This document shows positions 1-12,800 of a stretch of 64,000 nucleotides of DNA, piece by piece. The translations under genes and the position numbers were made by a program. How positions within the stretch are numbered: the first letter of the stretch is position 1; every line of letters begins with the position of its first letter. The notes under the pieces are model-generated. The model made no database searches. It had not been told where the DNA came from and saw only the letters and a list, made by a program, of their open reading frames with translations. This DNA comes from Haliclona indistincta (Eukaryota > Porifera > Demospongiae > Haplosclerida > Chalinidae): assembly GCA_964017065.1 (NCBI GenBank), contig OZ024789.1, forward strand, positions 9,793,271-9,857,270, read 5' to 3'.

Positions 1-75
1 ATCAACTCTAAGTGTCCTAAATATCATTTTGAGACAGTTTCTGTAAGAAATAGAGGGTGAAGGATTTCAAGGTGC

Positions 76-674
76 TTAACCCTTTAATTACTAAATTATC
101 CAGCTGAAATTTTAACCTCGTAAATGCTGACCACTTCTCTCGTGAATATCTCGTGTGTCTTTTGAGCTACTGGTCTCAAATTTGCGTCCTTTTACCCCAG
201 TGAGTAGCCGCAATTGCTCACACTCAAGTCGGTCAATATGCCCCTCCCACTTCGAAAGTGAAGCCGATAAAGTGCAACGACCTCGTCAAATTTTGCTCAA
301 AGTTAGTACTTTGGGGCTGGCTGCTGAAAAGTACACACAAATAGCAGTGGTTTTGGTGAGTGCAAAATGTAGCCCAGATCATAGAGAATGTCCAAAAATG
401 TGTTTCCGAGCACCCTGAAGCCATAAAATGTCCCAATTTTCTTGGCGGCCATTTTGTTTTTCCTAAAATGTTGTGAATTTTGCACTGAAGCCATAGAAAT
501 GCCGTCGCCATAACGTTTAGCGCAGGGGGCGCGCCGAAAACCGGTCAATTTTTTGCGGTTATTTGTATTCTTCAATTTGGCTTAATTTTGGGATATTTTA
601 ACACTTTTTGATAAAGTTATGGTGTCTGAAGTATGTATGTCGCCAAAAGGCGACATTAGGGGTTAAAGGGTTAA
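76..674 (+). mobile_element. Representative satellite core: MITE-like element with TTAA ends and inverted terminal repeats
   Basis: This is the first complete core and stands for all 55. The left end reads TTAACCCTTTAA and the right end TTAAAGGGTTAA, a perfect 12-bp inverted repeat with weaker pairing further in. TTAA target sites with ends starting CCC and finishing GGG are typical of piggyBac-type elements; that is family knowledge, and no transposase is present. A diverged single copy at 52264-52784 has the same two ends and confirms the boundaries. A hairpin lies near the right end at 637-656. I infer a non-autonomous element. The superfamily is likely but not proven. Confidence 0.8.
637..656. 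repeat. Subterminal hairpin in the satellite core
   Basis: Two 8-bp arms, ATGTCGCC and GGCGACAT, pair perfectly around an AAAA loop. The hairpin recurs in essentially every unit, about 15 bp inside the right terminal repeat. The single copy at 52264-52784 keeps the region with an arm mismatch. It could be a transposase-binding or folding element; its function is unknown. Confidence 0.75.
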
Positions 675-804
675 TGAGTTTTCGTCAAAATTTGCAAATC
701 TGGCTAGAAATGCTCCAAAAGTGTTGAAAATCAACTCTAAGTGTCCTAAATATCATTTTGAGACAGTTTCTGTAAGAAATAGAGGGTGAAGGATTTCAAG
801 GTGC
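675..804. repeat. Representative 130-bp satellite spacer between two TTAA-bounded cores
   Basis: This segment separates the right TTAA of one core from the left TTAA of the next in long units. It has no inverted ends of its own. It is missing from short units. It matches neither flank of the TTAA in the ROCO gene nor the flanks of the single copy near 52 kb. I infer captured flanking DNA from wherever the tandem arrangement first formed. Confidence 0.75.
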
Positions 805-3800
805 TTAACCCTTTAATTACTAAATTATCCAGCTGAAATTTTAACCTCGTAAATGCTGACCACTTCTCTCGTGAATATCTCGTGTGTCTTTTGAGCTACT
901 GGTCTCAAATTTGCGTCCTTTTACCCCAGTGAGTAGCCGCAATTGCTCACACTCAAGTCGGTCAATATGCCCCTCCCACTTCGAAAGTGAAGCCGATAAA
1001 GTGCAACGACCTCGTCAAATTTTGCTCAAAGTTAGTACTTTGGGGCTGGCTGCTGAAAAGTACACACAAATAGCAGTGGTTTTGGTGAGTGCAAAATGTA
1101 GCCCAGATCATAGAGAATGTCCAAAAATGTGTTTCCGAGCACCCTGAAGCCATAAAATGTCCCAATTTTCTTGGCGGCCATTTTGTTTTTCCTAAAATGT
1201 TGTGAATTTTGCACTGAAGCCATAGAAATGCCGTCGCCATAACGTTTAGCGCAGGGGGCGCGCCGAAAACCGGTCAATTTTTTGCGGTTATTTGTATTCT
1301 TCAATTTGGCTTAATTTTGGGATATTTTAACACTTTTTGATAAAGTTATGGTGTCTGAAGTATGTATGTCGCCAAAAGGCGACATTAGGGGTTAAAGGGT
1401 TAATGAGTTTTCGTCAAAATTTGCAAATCTGGCTAGAAATGCTCCAAAAGTGTTGAAAATCAACTCTAAGTGTCCTAAATATCATTTTGAGACAGTTTCT
1501 GTAAGAAATAGAGGGTGAAGGATTTCAAGGTGCTTAACCCTTTAATTACTAAATTATCCAGCTGAAATTTTAACCTCGTAAATGCTGACCACTTCTCTCG
1601 TGAATATCTCGTGTGTCTTTTGAGCTACTGGTCTCAAATTTGCGTCCTTTTACCCCAGTGAGTAGCCGCAATTGCTCACACTCAAGTCGGTCAATATGCC
1701 CCTCCCACTTCGAAAGTGAAGCCGATAAAGTGCAACGACCTCGTCAAATTTTGCTCAAAGTTAGTACTTTGGGGCTGGCTGCTGAAAAGTACACACAAAT
1801 AGCAGTGGTTTTGGTGAGTGCAAAATGTAGCCCAGATCATAGAGAATGTCCAAAAATGTGTTTCCGAGCACCCTGAAGCCATAAAATGTCCCAATTTTCT
1901 TGGCGGCCATTTTGTTTTTCCTAAAATGTTGTGAATTTTGCACTGAAGCCATAGAAATGCCGTCGCCATAACGTTTAGCGCAGGGGGCGCGCCGAAAACC
2001 GGTCAATTTTTTGCGGTTATTTGTATTCTTCAATTTGGCTTAATTTTGGGATATTTTAACACTTTTTGATAAAGTTATGGTGTCTGAAGTATGTATGTCG
2101 CCAAAAGGCGACATTAGGGGTTAACCCTTTAATTACTAAATTATCCAGCTGAAATTTTAACCTCGTAAATGCTGACCACTTCTCTCGTGAATATCTCGTG
2201 TGTCTTTTGAGCTACTGGTCTCAAATTTGCGTCCTTTTACCCCAGTGAGTAGCCGCAATTGCTCACACTCAAGTCGGTCAATATGCCCCTCCCACTTCGA
2301 AAGTGAAGCCGATAAAGTGCAACGACCTCGTCAAATTTTGCTCAAAGTTAGTACTTTGGGGCTGGCTGCTGAAAAGTACACACAAATAGCAGTGGTTTTG
2401 GTGAGTGCAAAATGTAGCCCAGATCATAGAGAATGTCCAAAAATGTGTTTCCGAGCACCCTGAAGCCATAAAATGTCCCAATTTTCTTGGCGGCCATTTT
2501 GTTTTTCCTAAAATGTTGTGAATTTTGCACTGAAGCCATAGAAATGCCGTCGCCATAACGTTTAGCGCAGGGGGCGCGCCGAAAACCGGTCAATTTTTTG
2601 CGGTTATTTGTATTCTTCAATTTGGCTTAATTTTGGGATATTTTAACACTTTTTGATAAAGTTATGGTGTCTGAAGTATGTATGTCGCCAAAAGGCGACA
2701 TTAGGGGTTAACCCTTTAATTACTAAATTATCCAGCTGAAATTTTAACCTCGTAAATGCTGACCACTTCTCTCGTGAATATCTCGTGTGTCTTTTGAGCT
2801 ACTGGTCTCAAATTTGCGTCCTTTTACCCCAGTGAGTAGCCGCAATTGCTCACACTCAAGTCGGTCAATATGCCCCTCCCACTTCGAAAGTGAAGCCGAT
2901 AAAGTGCAACGACCTCGTCAAATTTTGCTCAAAGTTAGTACTTTGGGGCTGGCTGCTGAAAAGTACACACAAATAGCAGTGGTTTTGGTGAGTGCAAAAT
3001 GTAGCCCAGATCATAGAGAATGTCCAAAAATGTGTTTCCGAGCACCCTGAAGCCATAAAATGTCCCAATTTTCTTGGCGGCCATTTTGTTTTTCCTAAAA
3101 TGTTGTGAATTTTGCACTGAAGCCATAGAAATGCCGTCGCCATAACGTTTAGCGCAGGGGGCGCGCCGAAAACCGGTCAATTTTTTGCGGTTATTTGTAT
3201 TCTTCAATTTGGCTTAATTTTGGGATATTTTAACACTTTTTGATAAAGTTATGGTGTCTGAAGTATGTATGTCGCCAAAAGGCGACATTAGGGGTTAACC
3301 CTTTAATTACTAAATTATCCAGCTGAAATTTTAACCTCGTAAATGCTGACCACTTCTCTCGTGAATATCTCGTGTGTCTTTTGAGCTACTGGTCTCAAAT
3401 TTGCGTCCTTTTACCCCAGTGAGTAGCCGCAATTGCTCACACTCAAGTCGGTCAATATGCCCCTCCCACTTCGAAAGTGAAGCCGATAAAGTGCAACGAC
3501 CTCGTCAAATTTTGCTCAAAGTTAGTACTTTGGGGCTGGCTGCTGAAAAGTACACACAAATAGCAGTGGTTTTGGTGAGTGCAAAATGTAGCCCAGATCA
3601 TAGAGAATGTCCAAAAATGTGTTTCCGAGCACCCTGAAGCCATAAAATGTCCCAATTTTCTTGGCGGCCATTTTGTTTTTCCTAAAATGTTGTGAATTTT
3701 GCACTGAAGCCATAGAAATGCCGTCGCCGTAACGTTTAGCGCAGGGGGCGCGCCGAAAACCGGTCAATTTTTTGCGGTTATTTGTATTCTTCAATTTGGC

Positions 3801-6800
3801 TTAATTTTGGGATATTTTAACACTTTTTGATAAAGTTATGGTGTCTGAAGTATGTATGTCGCCAAAAGGCGACATTAGGGGTTAAAGGGTTAATGAGTTT
3901 TCGTCAAAATTTGCAAATCTGGCTAGAAATGCTCCAAAAGTGTTGAAAATCAACTCTAAGTGTCCTAAATATCATTTTGAGACAGTTTCTGTAAGAAATA
4001 GAGGGTGAAGGATTTCAAGGTGCTTAACCCTTTAATTACTAAATTATCCAGCTGAAATTTTAACCTCGTAAATGCTGACCACTTCTCTCGTGAATATCTC
4101 GTGTGTCTTTTGAGCTACTGGTCTCAAATTTGCGTCCTTTTACCCCAGTGAGTAGCCGCAATTGCTCACACTCAAGTCGGTCAATATGCCCCTCCCACTT
4201 CGAAAGTGAAGCCGATAAAGTGCAACGACCTCGTCAAATTTTGCTCAAAGTTAGTACTTTGGGGCTGGCTGCTGAAAAGTACACACAAATAGCAGTGGTT
4301 TTGGTGAGTGCAAAATGTAGCCCAGATCATAGAGAATGTCCAAAAATGTGTTTCCGAGCACCCTGAAGCCATAAAATGTCCCAATTTTCTTGGCGGCCAT
4401 TTTGTTTTTCCTAAAATGTTGTGAATTTTGCACTGAAGCCATAGAAATGCCGTCGCCGTAACGTTTAGCGCAGGGGGCGCGCCGAAAACCGGTCAATTTT
4501 TTGCGGTTATTTGTATTCTTCAATTTGGCTTAATTTTGGGATATTTTAACACTTTTTGATAAAGTTATGGTGTCTGAAGTATGTATGTCGCCAAAAGGCG
4601 ACATTAGGGGTTAAAGGGTTAATGAGTTTTCGTCAAAATTTGCAAATCTGGCTAGAAATGCTCCAAAAGTGTTGAAAATCAACTCTAAGTGTCCTAAATA
4701 TCATTTTGAGACAGTTTCTGTAAGAAATAGAGGGTGAAGGATTTCAAGGTGCTTAACCCTTTAATTACTAAATTATCCAGCTGAAATTTTAACCTCGTAA
4801 ATGCTGACCACTTCTCTCGTGAATATCTCGTGTGTCTTTTGAGCTACTGGTCTCAAATTTGCGTCCTTTTACCCCAGTGAGTAGCCGCAATTGCTCACAC
4901 TCAAGTCGGTCAATATGCCCCTCCCACTTCGAAAGTGAAGCCGATAAAGTGCAACGACCTCGTCAAATTTTGCTCAAAGTTAGTACTTTGGGGCTGGCTG
5001 CTGAAAAGTACACACAAATAGCAGTGGTTTTGGTGAGTGCAAAATGTAGCCCAGATCATAGAGAATGTCCAAAAATGTGTTTCCGAGCACCCTGAAGCCA
5101 TAAAATGTCCCAATTTTCTTGGCGGCCATTTTGTTTTTCCTAAAATGTTGTGAATTTTGCACTGAAGCCATAGAAATGCCGTCGCCATAACGTTTAGCGC
5201 AGGGGGCGCGCCGAAAACCGGTCAATTTTTTGCGGTTATTTGTATTCTTCAATTTGGCTTAATTTTGGGATATTTTAACACTTTTTGATAAAGTTATGGT
5301 GTCTGAAGTATGTATGTCGCCAAAAGGCGACATTAGGGGTTAACCCTTTAATTACTAAATTATCCAGCTGAAATTTTAACCTCGTTAATGCTGACCACTT
5401 CTCTCGTGAATATCTCGTGTGTCTTTTGAGCTACTGGTCTCAAATTTGCGTCCTTTTACCCCAGTGAGTAGCCGCAATTGCTCACACTCAAGTCGGTCAA
5501 TATGCCCCTCCCACTTCGAAAGTGAAGCCGATAAAGTGCAACGACCTCGTCAAATTTTGCTCAAAGTTAGTACTTTGGGGCTGGCTGCTGAAAAGTACAC
5601 ACAAATAGCAGTGGTTTTGGTGAGTGCAAAATGTAGCCCAGATCATAGAGAATGTCCAAAAATGTGTTTCCGAGCACCCTGAAGCCATAAAATGTCCCAA
5701 TTTTCTTGGCGGCCATTTTGTTTTTCCTAAAATGTTGTGAATTTTGCACTGAAGCCATAGAAATGCCGTCGCCATAACGTTTAGCGCAGGGGGCGCGCCG
5801 AAAACCGGTCAATTTTTTGCGGTTATTTGTATTCTTCAATTTGGCTTAATTTTGGGATATTTTAACACTTTTTGATAAAGTTATGGTGTCTGAAGTATGT
5901 ATGTCGCCAAAAGGCGACATTAGGGGTTAAAGGGTTAATGAGTTTTCGTCAAAATTTGCAAATCTGGCTAGAAATGCTCCAAAAGTGTTGAAAATCAACT
6001 CTAAGTGTCCTAAATATCATTTTGAGACAGTTTCTGTAAGAAATAGAGGGTGAAGGATTTCAAGGTGCTTAACCCTTTAATTACTAAATTATCCAGCTGA
6101 AATTTTAACCTCGTAAATGCTGACCACTTCTCTCGTGAATATCTCGTGTGTCTTTTGAGCTACTGGTCTCAAATTTGCGTCCTTTTACCCCAGTGAGTAG
6201 CCGCAATTGCTCACACTCAAGTCGGTCAATATGCCCCTCCCACTTCGAAAGTGAAGCCGATAAAGTGCAACGACCTCGTCAAATTTTGCTCAAAGTTAGT
6301 ACTTTGGGGCTGGCTGCTGAAAAGTACACACAAATAGCAGTGGTTTTGGTGAGTGCAAAATGTAGCCCAGATCATAGAGAATGTCCAAAAATGTGTTTCC
6401 GAGCACCCTGAAGCCATAAAATGTCCCAATTTTCTTGGCGGCCATTTTGTTTTTCCTAAAATGTTGTGAATTTTGCACTGAAGCCATAGAAATGCCGTCG
6501 CCATAACGTTTAGCGCAGGGGGCGCGCCGAAAACCGGTCAATTTTTTGCGGTTATTTGTATTCTTCAATTTGGCTTAATTTTGGGATATTTTAACACTTT
6601 TTGATAAAGTTATGGTGTCTGAAGTATGTATGTCGCCAAAAGGCGACATTAGGGGTTAACCCTTTAATTACTAAATTATCCAGCTGAAATTTTAACCTCG
6701 TAAATGCTGACCACTTCTCTCGTGAATATCTCGTGTGTCTTTTGAGCTACTGGTCTCAAATTTGCGTCCTTTTACCCCAGTGAGTAGCCGCAATTGCTCA

Positions 6801-9800
6801 CACTCAAGTCGGTCAATATGCCCCTCCCACTTCGAAAGTGAAGCCGATAAAGTGCAACGACCTCGTCAAATTTTGCTCAAAGTTAGTACTTTGGGGCTGG
6901 CTGCTGAAAAGTACACACAAATAGCAGTGGTTTTGGTGAGTGCAAAATGTAGCCCAGATCATAGAGAATGTCCAAAAATGTGTTTCCGAGCACCCTGAAG
7001 CCATAAAATGTCCCAATTTTCTTGGCGGCCATTTTGTTTTTCCTAAAATGTTGTGAATTTTGCACTGAAGCCATAGAAATGCCGTCGCCATAACGTTTAG
7101 CGCAGGGGGCGCGCCGAAAACCGGTCAATTTTTTGCGGTTATTTGTATTCTTCAATTTGGCTTAATTTTGGGATATTTTAACACTTTTTGATAAAGTTAT
7201 GGTGTCTGAAGTATGTATGTCGCCAAAAGGCGACATTAGGGGTTAAAGGGTTAATGAGTTTTCGTCAAAATTTGCAAATCTGGCTAGAAATGCTCCAAAA
7301 GTGTTGAAAATCAACTCTAAGTGTCCTAAATATCATTTTGAGACAGTTTCTGTAAGAAATAGAGGGTGAAGGATTTCAAGGTGCTTAACCCTTTAATTAC
7401 TAAATTATCCAGCTGAAATTTTAACCTCGTAAATGCTGACCACTTCTCTCGTGAATATCTCGTGTGTCTTTTGAGCTACTGGTCTCAAATTTGCGTCCTT
7501 TTACCCCAGTGAGTAGCCGCAATTGCTCACACTCAAGTCGGTCAATATGCCCCTCCCACTTCGAAAGTGAAGCCGATAAAGTGCAACGACCTCGTCAAAT
7601 TTTGCTCAAAGTTAGTACTTTGGGGCTGGCTGCTGAAAAGTACACACAAATAGCAGTGGTTTTGGTGAGTGCAAAATGTAGCCCAGATCATAGAGAATGT
7701 CCAAAAATGTGTTTCCGAGCACCCTGAAGCCATAAAATGTCCCAATTTTCTTGGCGGCCATTTTGTTTTTCCTAAAATGTTGTGAATTTTGCACTGAAGC
7801 CATAGAAATGCCGTCGCCATAACGTTTAGCGCAGGGGGCGCGCCGAAAACCGGTCAATTTTTTGCGGTTATTTGTATTCTTCAATTTGGCTTAATTTTGG
7901 GATATTTTAACACTTTTTGATAAAGTTATGGTGTCTGAAGTATGTATGTCGCCAAAAGGCGACATTAGGGGTTAACCCTTTAATTACTAAATTATCCAGC
8001 TGAAATTTTAACCTCGTAAATGCTGACCACTTCTCTCGTGAATATCTCGTGTGTCTTTTGAGCTACTGGTCTCAAATTTGCGTCCTTTTACCCCAGTGAG
8101 TAGCCGCAATTGCTCACACTCAAGTCGGTCAATATGCCCCTCCCACTTCGAAAGTGAAGCCGATAAAGTGCAACGACCTCGTCAAATTTTGCTCAAAGTT
8201 AGTACTTTGGGGCTGGCTGCTGAAAAGTACACACAAATAGCAGTGGTTTTGGTGAGTGCAAAATGTAGCCCAGATCATAGAGAATGTCCAAAAATGAGTT
8301 TCCGAGCACCCTGAAGCCATAAAATGTCCCAATTTTCTTGGCGGCCATTTTGTTTTTCCTAAAATGTTGTGAATTTTGCACTGAAGCCATAGAAATGCCG
8401 TCGCCATAACGTTTAGCGCAGGGGGCGCGCCGAAAACCGGTCAATTTTTTGCGGTTATTTGTATTCTTCAATTTGGCTTAATTTTGGGATATTTTAACAC
8501 TTTTTGATAAAGTTATGGTGTCTGAAGTATGTATGTCGCCAAAAGGCGACATTAGGGGTTAAAGGGTTAATGAGTTTTCGTCAAAATTTGCAAATCTGGC
8601 TAGAAATGCTCCAAAAGTGTTGAAAATCAACTCTAAGTGTCCTAAATATCATTTTGAGACAGTTTCTGTAAGAAATAGAGGGTGAAGGATTTCAAGGTGC
8701 TTAACCCTTTAATTACTAAATTATCCAGCTGAAATTTTAACCTCGTAAATGCTGACCACTTCTCTCGTGAATATCTCGTGTGTCTTTTGAGCTACTGGTC
8801 TCAAATTTGCGTCCTTTTACCCCAGTGAGTAGCCGCAATTGCTCACACTCAAGTCGGTCAATATGCCCCTCCCACTTCGAAAGTGAAGCCGATAAAGTGC
8901 AACGACCTCGTCAAATTTTGCTCAAAGTTAGTACTTTGGGGCTGGCTGCTGAAAAGTACACACAAATAGCAGTGGTTTTGGTGAGTGCAAAATGTAGCCC
9001 AGATCATAGAGAATGTCCAAAAATGTGTTTCCGAGCACCCTGAAGCCATAAAATGTCCCAATTTTCTTGGCGGCCATTTTGTTTTTCCTAAAATGTTGTG
9101 AATTTTGCACTGAAGCCATAGAAATGCCGTCGCCATAACGTTTAGCGCAGGGGGCGCGCCGAAAACCGGTCAATTTTTTGCGGTTATTTGTATTCTTCAA
9201 TTTGGCTTAATTTTGGGATATTTTAACACTTTTTGATAAAGTTATGGTGTCTGAAGTATGTATGTCGCCAAAAGGCGACATTAGGGGTTAAAGGGTTAAT
9301 GAGTTTTCGTCAAAATTTGCAAATCTGGCTAGAAATGCTCCAAAAGTGTTGAAAATCAACTCTAAGTGTCCTAAATATCATTTTGAGACAGTTTCTGTAA
9401 GAAATAGAGGGTGAAGGATTTCAAGGTGCTTAACCCTTTAATTACTAAATTATCCAGCTGAAATTTTAACCTCGTAAATGCTGACCACTTCTCTCGTGAA
9501 TATCTCGTGTGTCTTTTGAGCTACTGGTCTCAAATTTGCGTCCTTTTACCCCAGTGAGTAGCCGCAATTGCTCACACTCAAGTCGGTCAATATGCCCCTC
9601 CCACTTCGAAAGTGAAGCCGATAAAGTGCAACGACCTCGTCAAATTTTGCTCAAAGTTAGTACTTTGGGGCTGGCTGCTGAAAAGTACACACAAATAGCA
9701 GTGGTTTTGGTGAGTGCAAAATGTAGCCCAGATCATAGAGAATGTCCAAAAATGTGTTTCCGAGCACCCTGAAGCCATAAAATGTCCCAATTTTCTTGGC

Positions 9801-12800
9801 GGCCATTTTGTTTTTCCTAAAATGTTGTGAATTTTGCACTGAAGCCATAGAAATGCCGTCGCCATAACGTTTAGCGCAGGGGGCGCGCCGAAAACCGGTC
9901 AATTTTTTGCGGTTATTTGTATTCTTCAATTTGGCTTAATTTTGGGATATTTTAACACTTTTTGATAAAGTTATGGTGTCTGAAGTATGTATGTCGCCAA
10001 AAGGCGACATTAGGGGTTAACCCTTTAATTACTAAATTATCCAGCTGAAATTTTAACCTCGTAAATGCTGACCACTTCTCTCGTGAATATCTCGTGTGTC
10101 TTTTGAGCTACTGGTCTCAAATTTGCGTCCTTTTACCCCAGTGAGTAGCCGCAATTGCTCACACTCAAGTCGGTCAATATGCCCCTCCCACTTCGAAAGT
10201 GAAGCCGATAAAGTGCAACGACCTCGTCAAATTTTGCTCAAAGTTAGTACTTTGGGGCTGGCTGCTGAAAAGTACACACAAATAGCAGTGGTTTTGGTGA
10301 GTGCAAAATGTAGCCCAGATCATAGAGAATGTCCAAAAATGTGTTTCCGAGCACCCTGAAGCCATAAAATGTCCCAATTTTCTTGGCGGCCATTTTGTTT
10401 TTCCTAAAATGTTGTGAATTTTGCACTGAAGCCATAGAAATGCCGTCGCCATAACGTTTAGCGCAGGGGGCGCGCCGAAAACCGGTCAATTTTTTGCGGT
10501 TATTTGTATTCTTCAATTTGGCTTAATTTTGGGATATTTTAACACTTTTTGATAAAGTTATGGTGTCTGAAGTATGTATGTCGCCAAAAGGCGACATTAG
10601 GGGTTAACCCTTTAATTACTAAATTATCCAGCTGAAATTTTAACCTCGTAAATGCTGACCACTTCTCTCGTGAATATCTCGTGTGTCTTTTGAGCTACTG
10701 GTCTCAAATTTGCGTCCTTTTACCCCAGTGAGTAGCCGCAATTGCTCACACTCAAGTCGGTCAATATGCCCCTCCCACTTCGAAAGTGAAGCCGATAAAG
10801 TGCAACGACCTCGTCAAATTTTGCTCAAAGTTAGTACTTTGGGGCTGGCTGCTGAAAAGTACACACAAATAGCAGTGGTTTTGGTGAGTGCAAAATGTAG
10901 CCCAGATCATAGAGAATGTCCAAAAATGTGTTTCCGAGCACCCTGAAGCCATAAAATGTCCCAATTTTCTTGGCGGCCATTTTGTTTTTCCTAAAATGTT
11001 GTGAATTTTGCACTGAAGCCATAGAAATGCCATCGCCATAACGTTTAGCGCAGGGGGCGCGCCGAAAACCGGTCAATTTTTTGCGGTTATTTGTATTCTT
11101 CAATTTGGCTTAATTTTGGGATATTTTAACACTTTTTGATAAAGTTATGGTGTCTGAAGTATGTATGTCGCCAAAAGGCGACATTAGGGGTTAAAGGGTT
11201 AATGAGTTTTCGTCAAAATTTGCAAATCTGGCTAGAAATGCTCCAAAAGTGTTGAAAATCAACTCTAAGTGTCCTAAATATCATTTTGAGACAGTTTCTG
11301 TAAGAAATAGAGGGTGAAGGATTTCAAGGTGCTTAACCCTTTAATTACTAAATTATCCAGCTGAAATTTTAACCTCGTAAATGCTGACCACTTCTCTCGT
11401 GAATATCTCGTGTGTCTTTTGAGCTACTGGTCTCAAATTTGCGTCCTTTTACCCCAGTGAGTAGCCGCAATTGCTCACACTCAAGTCGGTCAATATGCCC
11501 CTTCCACTTCGAAAGTGAAGCCGATAAAGTGCAACGACCTCGTCAAATTTTGCTCAAAGTTAGTACTTTGGGGCTGGCTGCTGAAAAGTACACACAAATA
11601 GCAGTGGTTTTGGTGAGTGCAAAATGTAGCCCAGATCATAGAGAATGTCCAAAAATGTGTTTCCGAGCACCCTGAAGCCATAAAATGTCCCAATTTTCTT
11701 GGCGGCCATTTTGTTTTTCCTAAAATGTTGTGAATTTTGCACTGAAGCCATAGAAATGCCGTCGCCATAACGTTTAGCGCAGGGGGCGCGCCGAAAACCG
11801 GTCAATTTTTTGCGGTTATTTGTATTCTTCAATTTGGCTTAATTTTGGGATATTTTAACACTTTTTGATAAAGTTATGGTGTCTGAAGTATGTATGTCGC
11901 CAAAAGGCGACATTAGGGGTTAACCCTTTAATTACTAAATTATCCAGCTGAAATTTTAACCTCGTAAATGCTGACCACTTCTCTCGTGAATATCTCGTGT
12001 GTCTTTTGAGCTACTGGTCTCAAATTTGCGTCCTTTTACCCCAGTGAGTAGCCGCAATTGCTCACACTCAAGTCGGTCAATATGCCCCTCCCACTTCGAA
12101 AGTGAAGCCGATAAAGTGCAACGACCTCGTCAAATTTTGCTCAAAGTTAGTACTTTGGGGCTGGCTGCTGAAAAGTACACACAAATAGCAGTGGTTTTGG
12201 TGAGTGCAAAATGTAGCCCAGATCATAGAGAATGTCCAAAAATGTGTTTCCGAGCACCCTGAAGCCATAAAATGTCCCAATTTTCTTGGCGGCCATTTTG
12301 TTTTTCCTAAAATGTTGTGAATTTTGCACTGAAGCCATAGAAATGCCATCGCCATAACGTTTAGCGCAGGGGGCGCGCCGAAAACCGGTCAATTTTTTGC
12401 GGTTATTTGTATTCTTCAATTTGGCTTAATTTTGGGATATTTTAACACTTTTTGATAAAGTTATGGTGTCTGAAGTATGTATGTCGCCAAAAGGCGACAT
12501 TAGGGGTTAAAGGGTTAATGAGTTTTCGTCAAAATTTGCAAATCTGGCTAGAAATGCTCCAAAAGTGTTGAAAATCAACTCTAAGTGTCCTAAATATCAT
12601 TTTGAGACAGTTTCTGTAAGAAATAGAGGGTGAAGGATTTCAAGGTGCTTAACCCTTTAATTACTAAATTATCCAGCTGAAATTTTAACCTCGTAAATGC
12701 TGACCACTTCTCTCGTGAATATCTCGTGTGTCTTTTGAGCTACTGGTCTCAAATTTGCGTCCTTTTACCCCAGTGAGTAGCCGCAATTGCTCACACTCAA

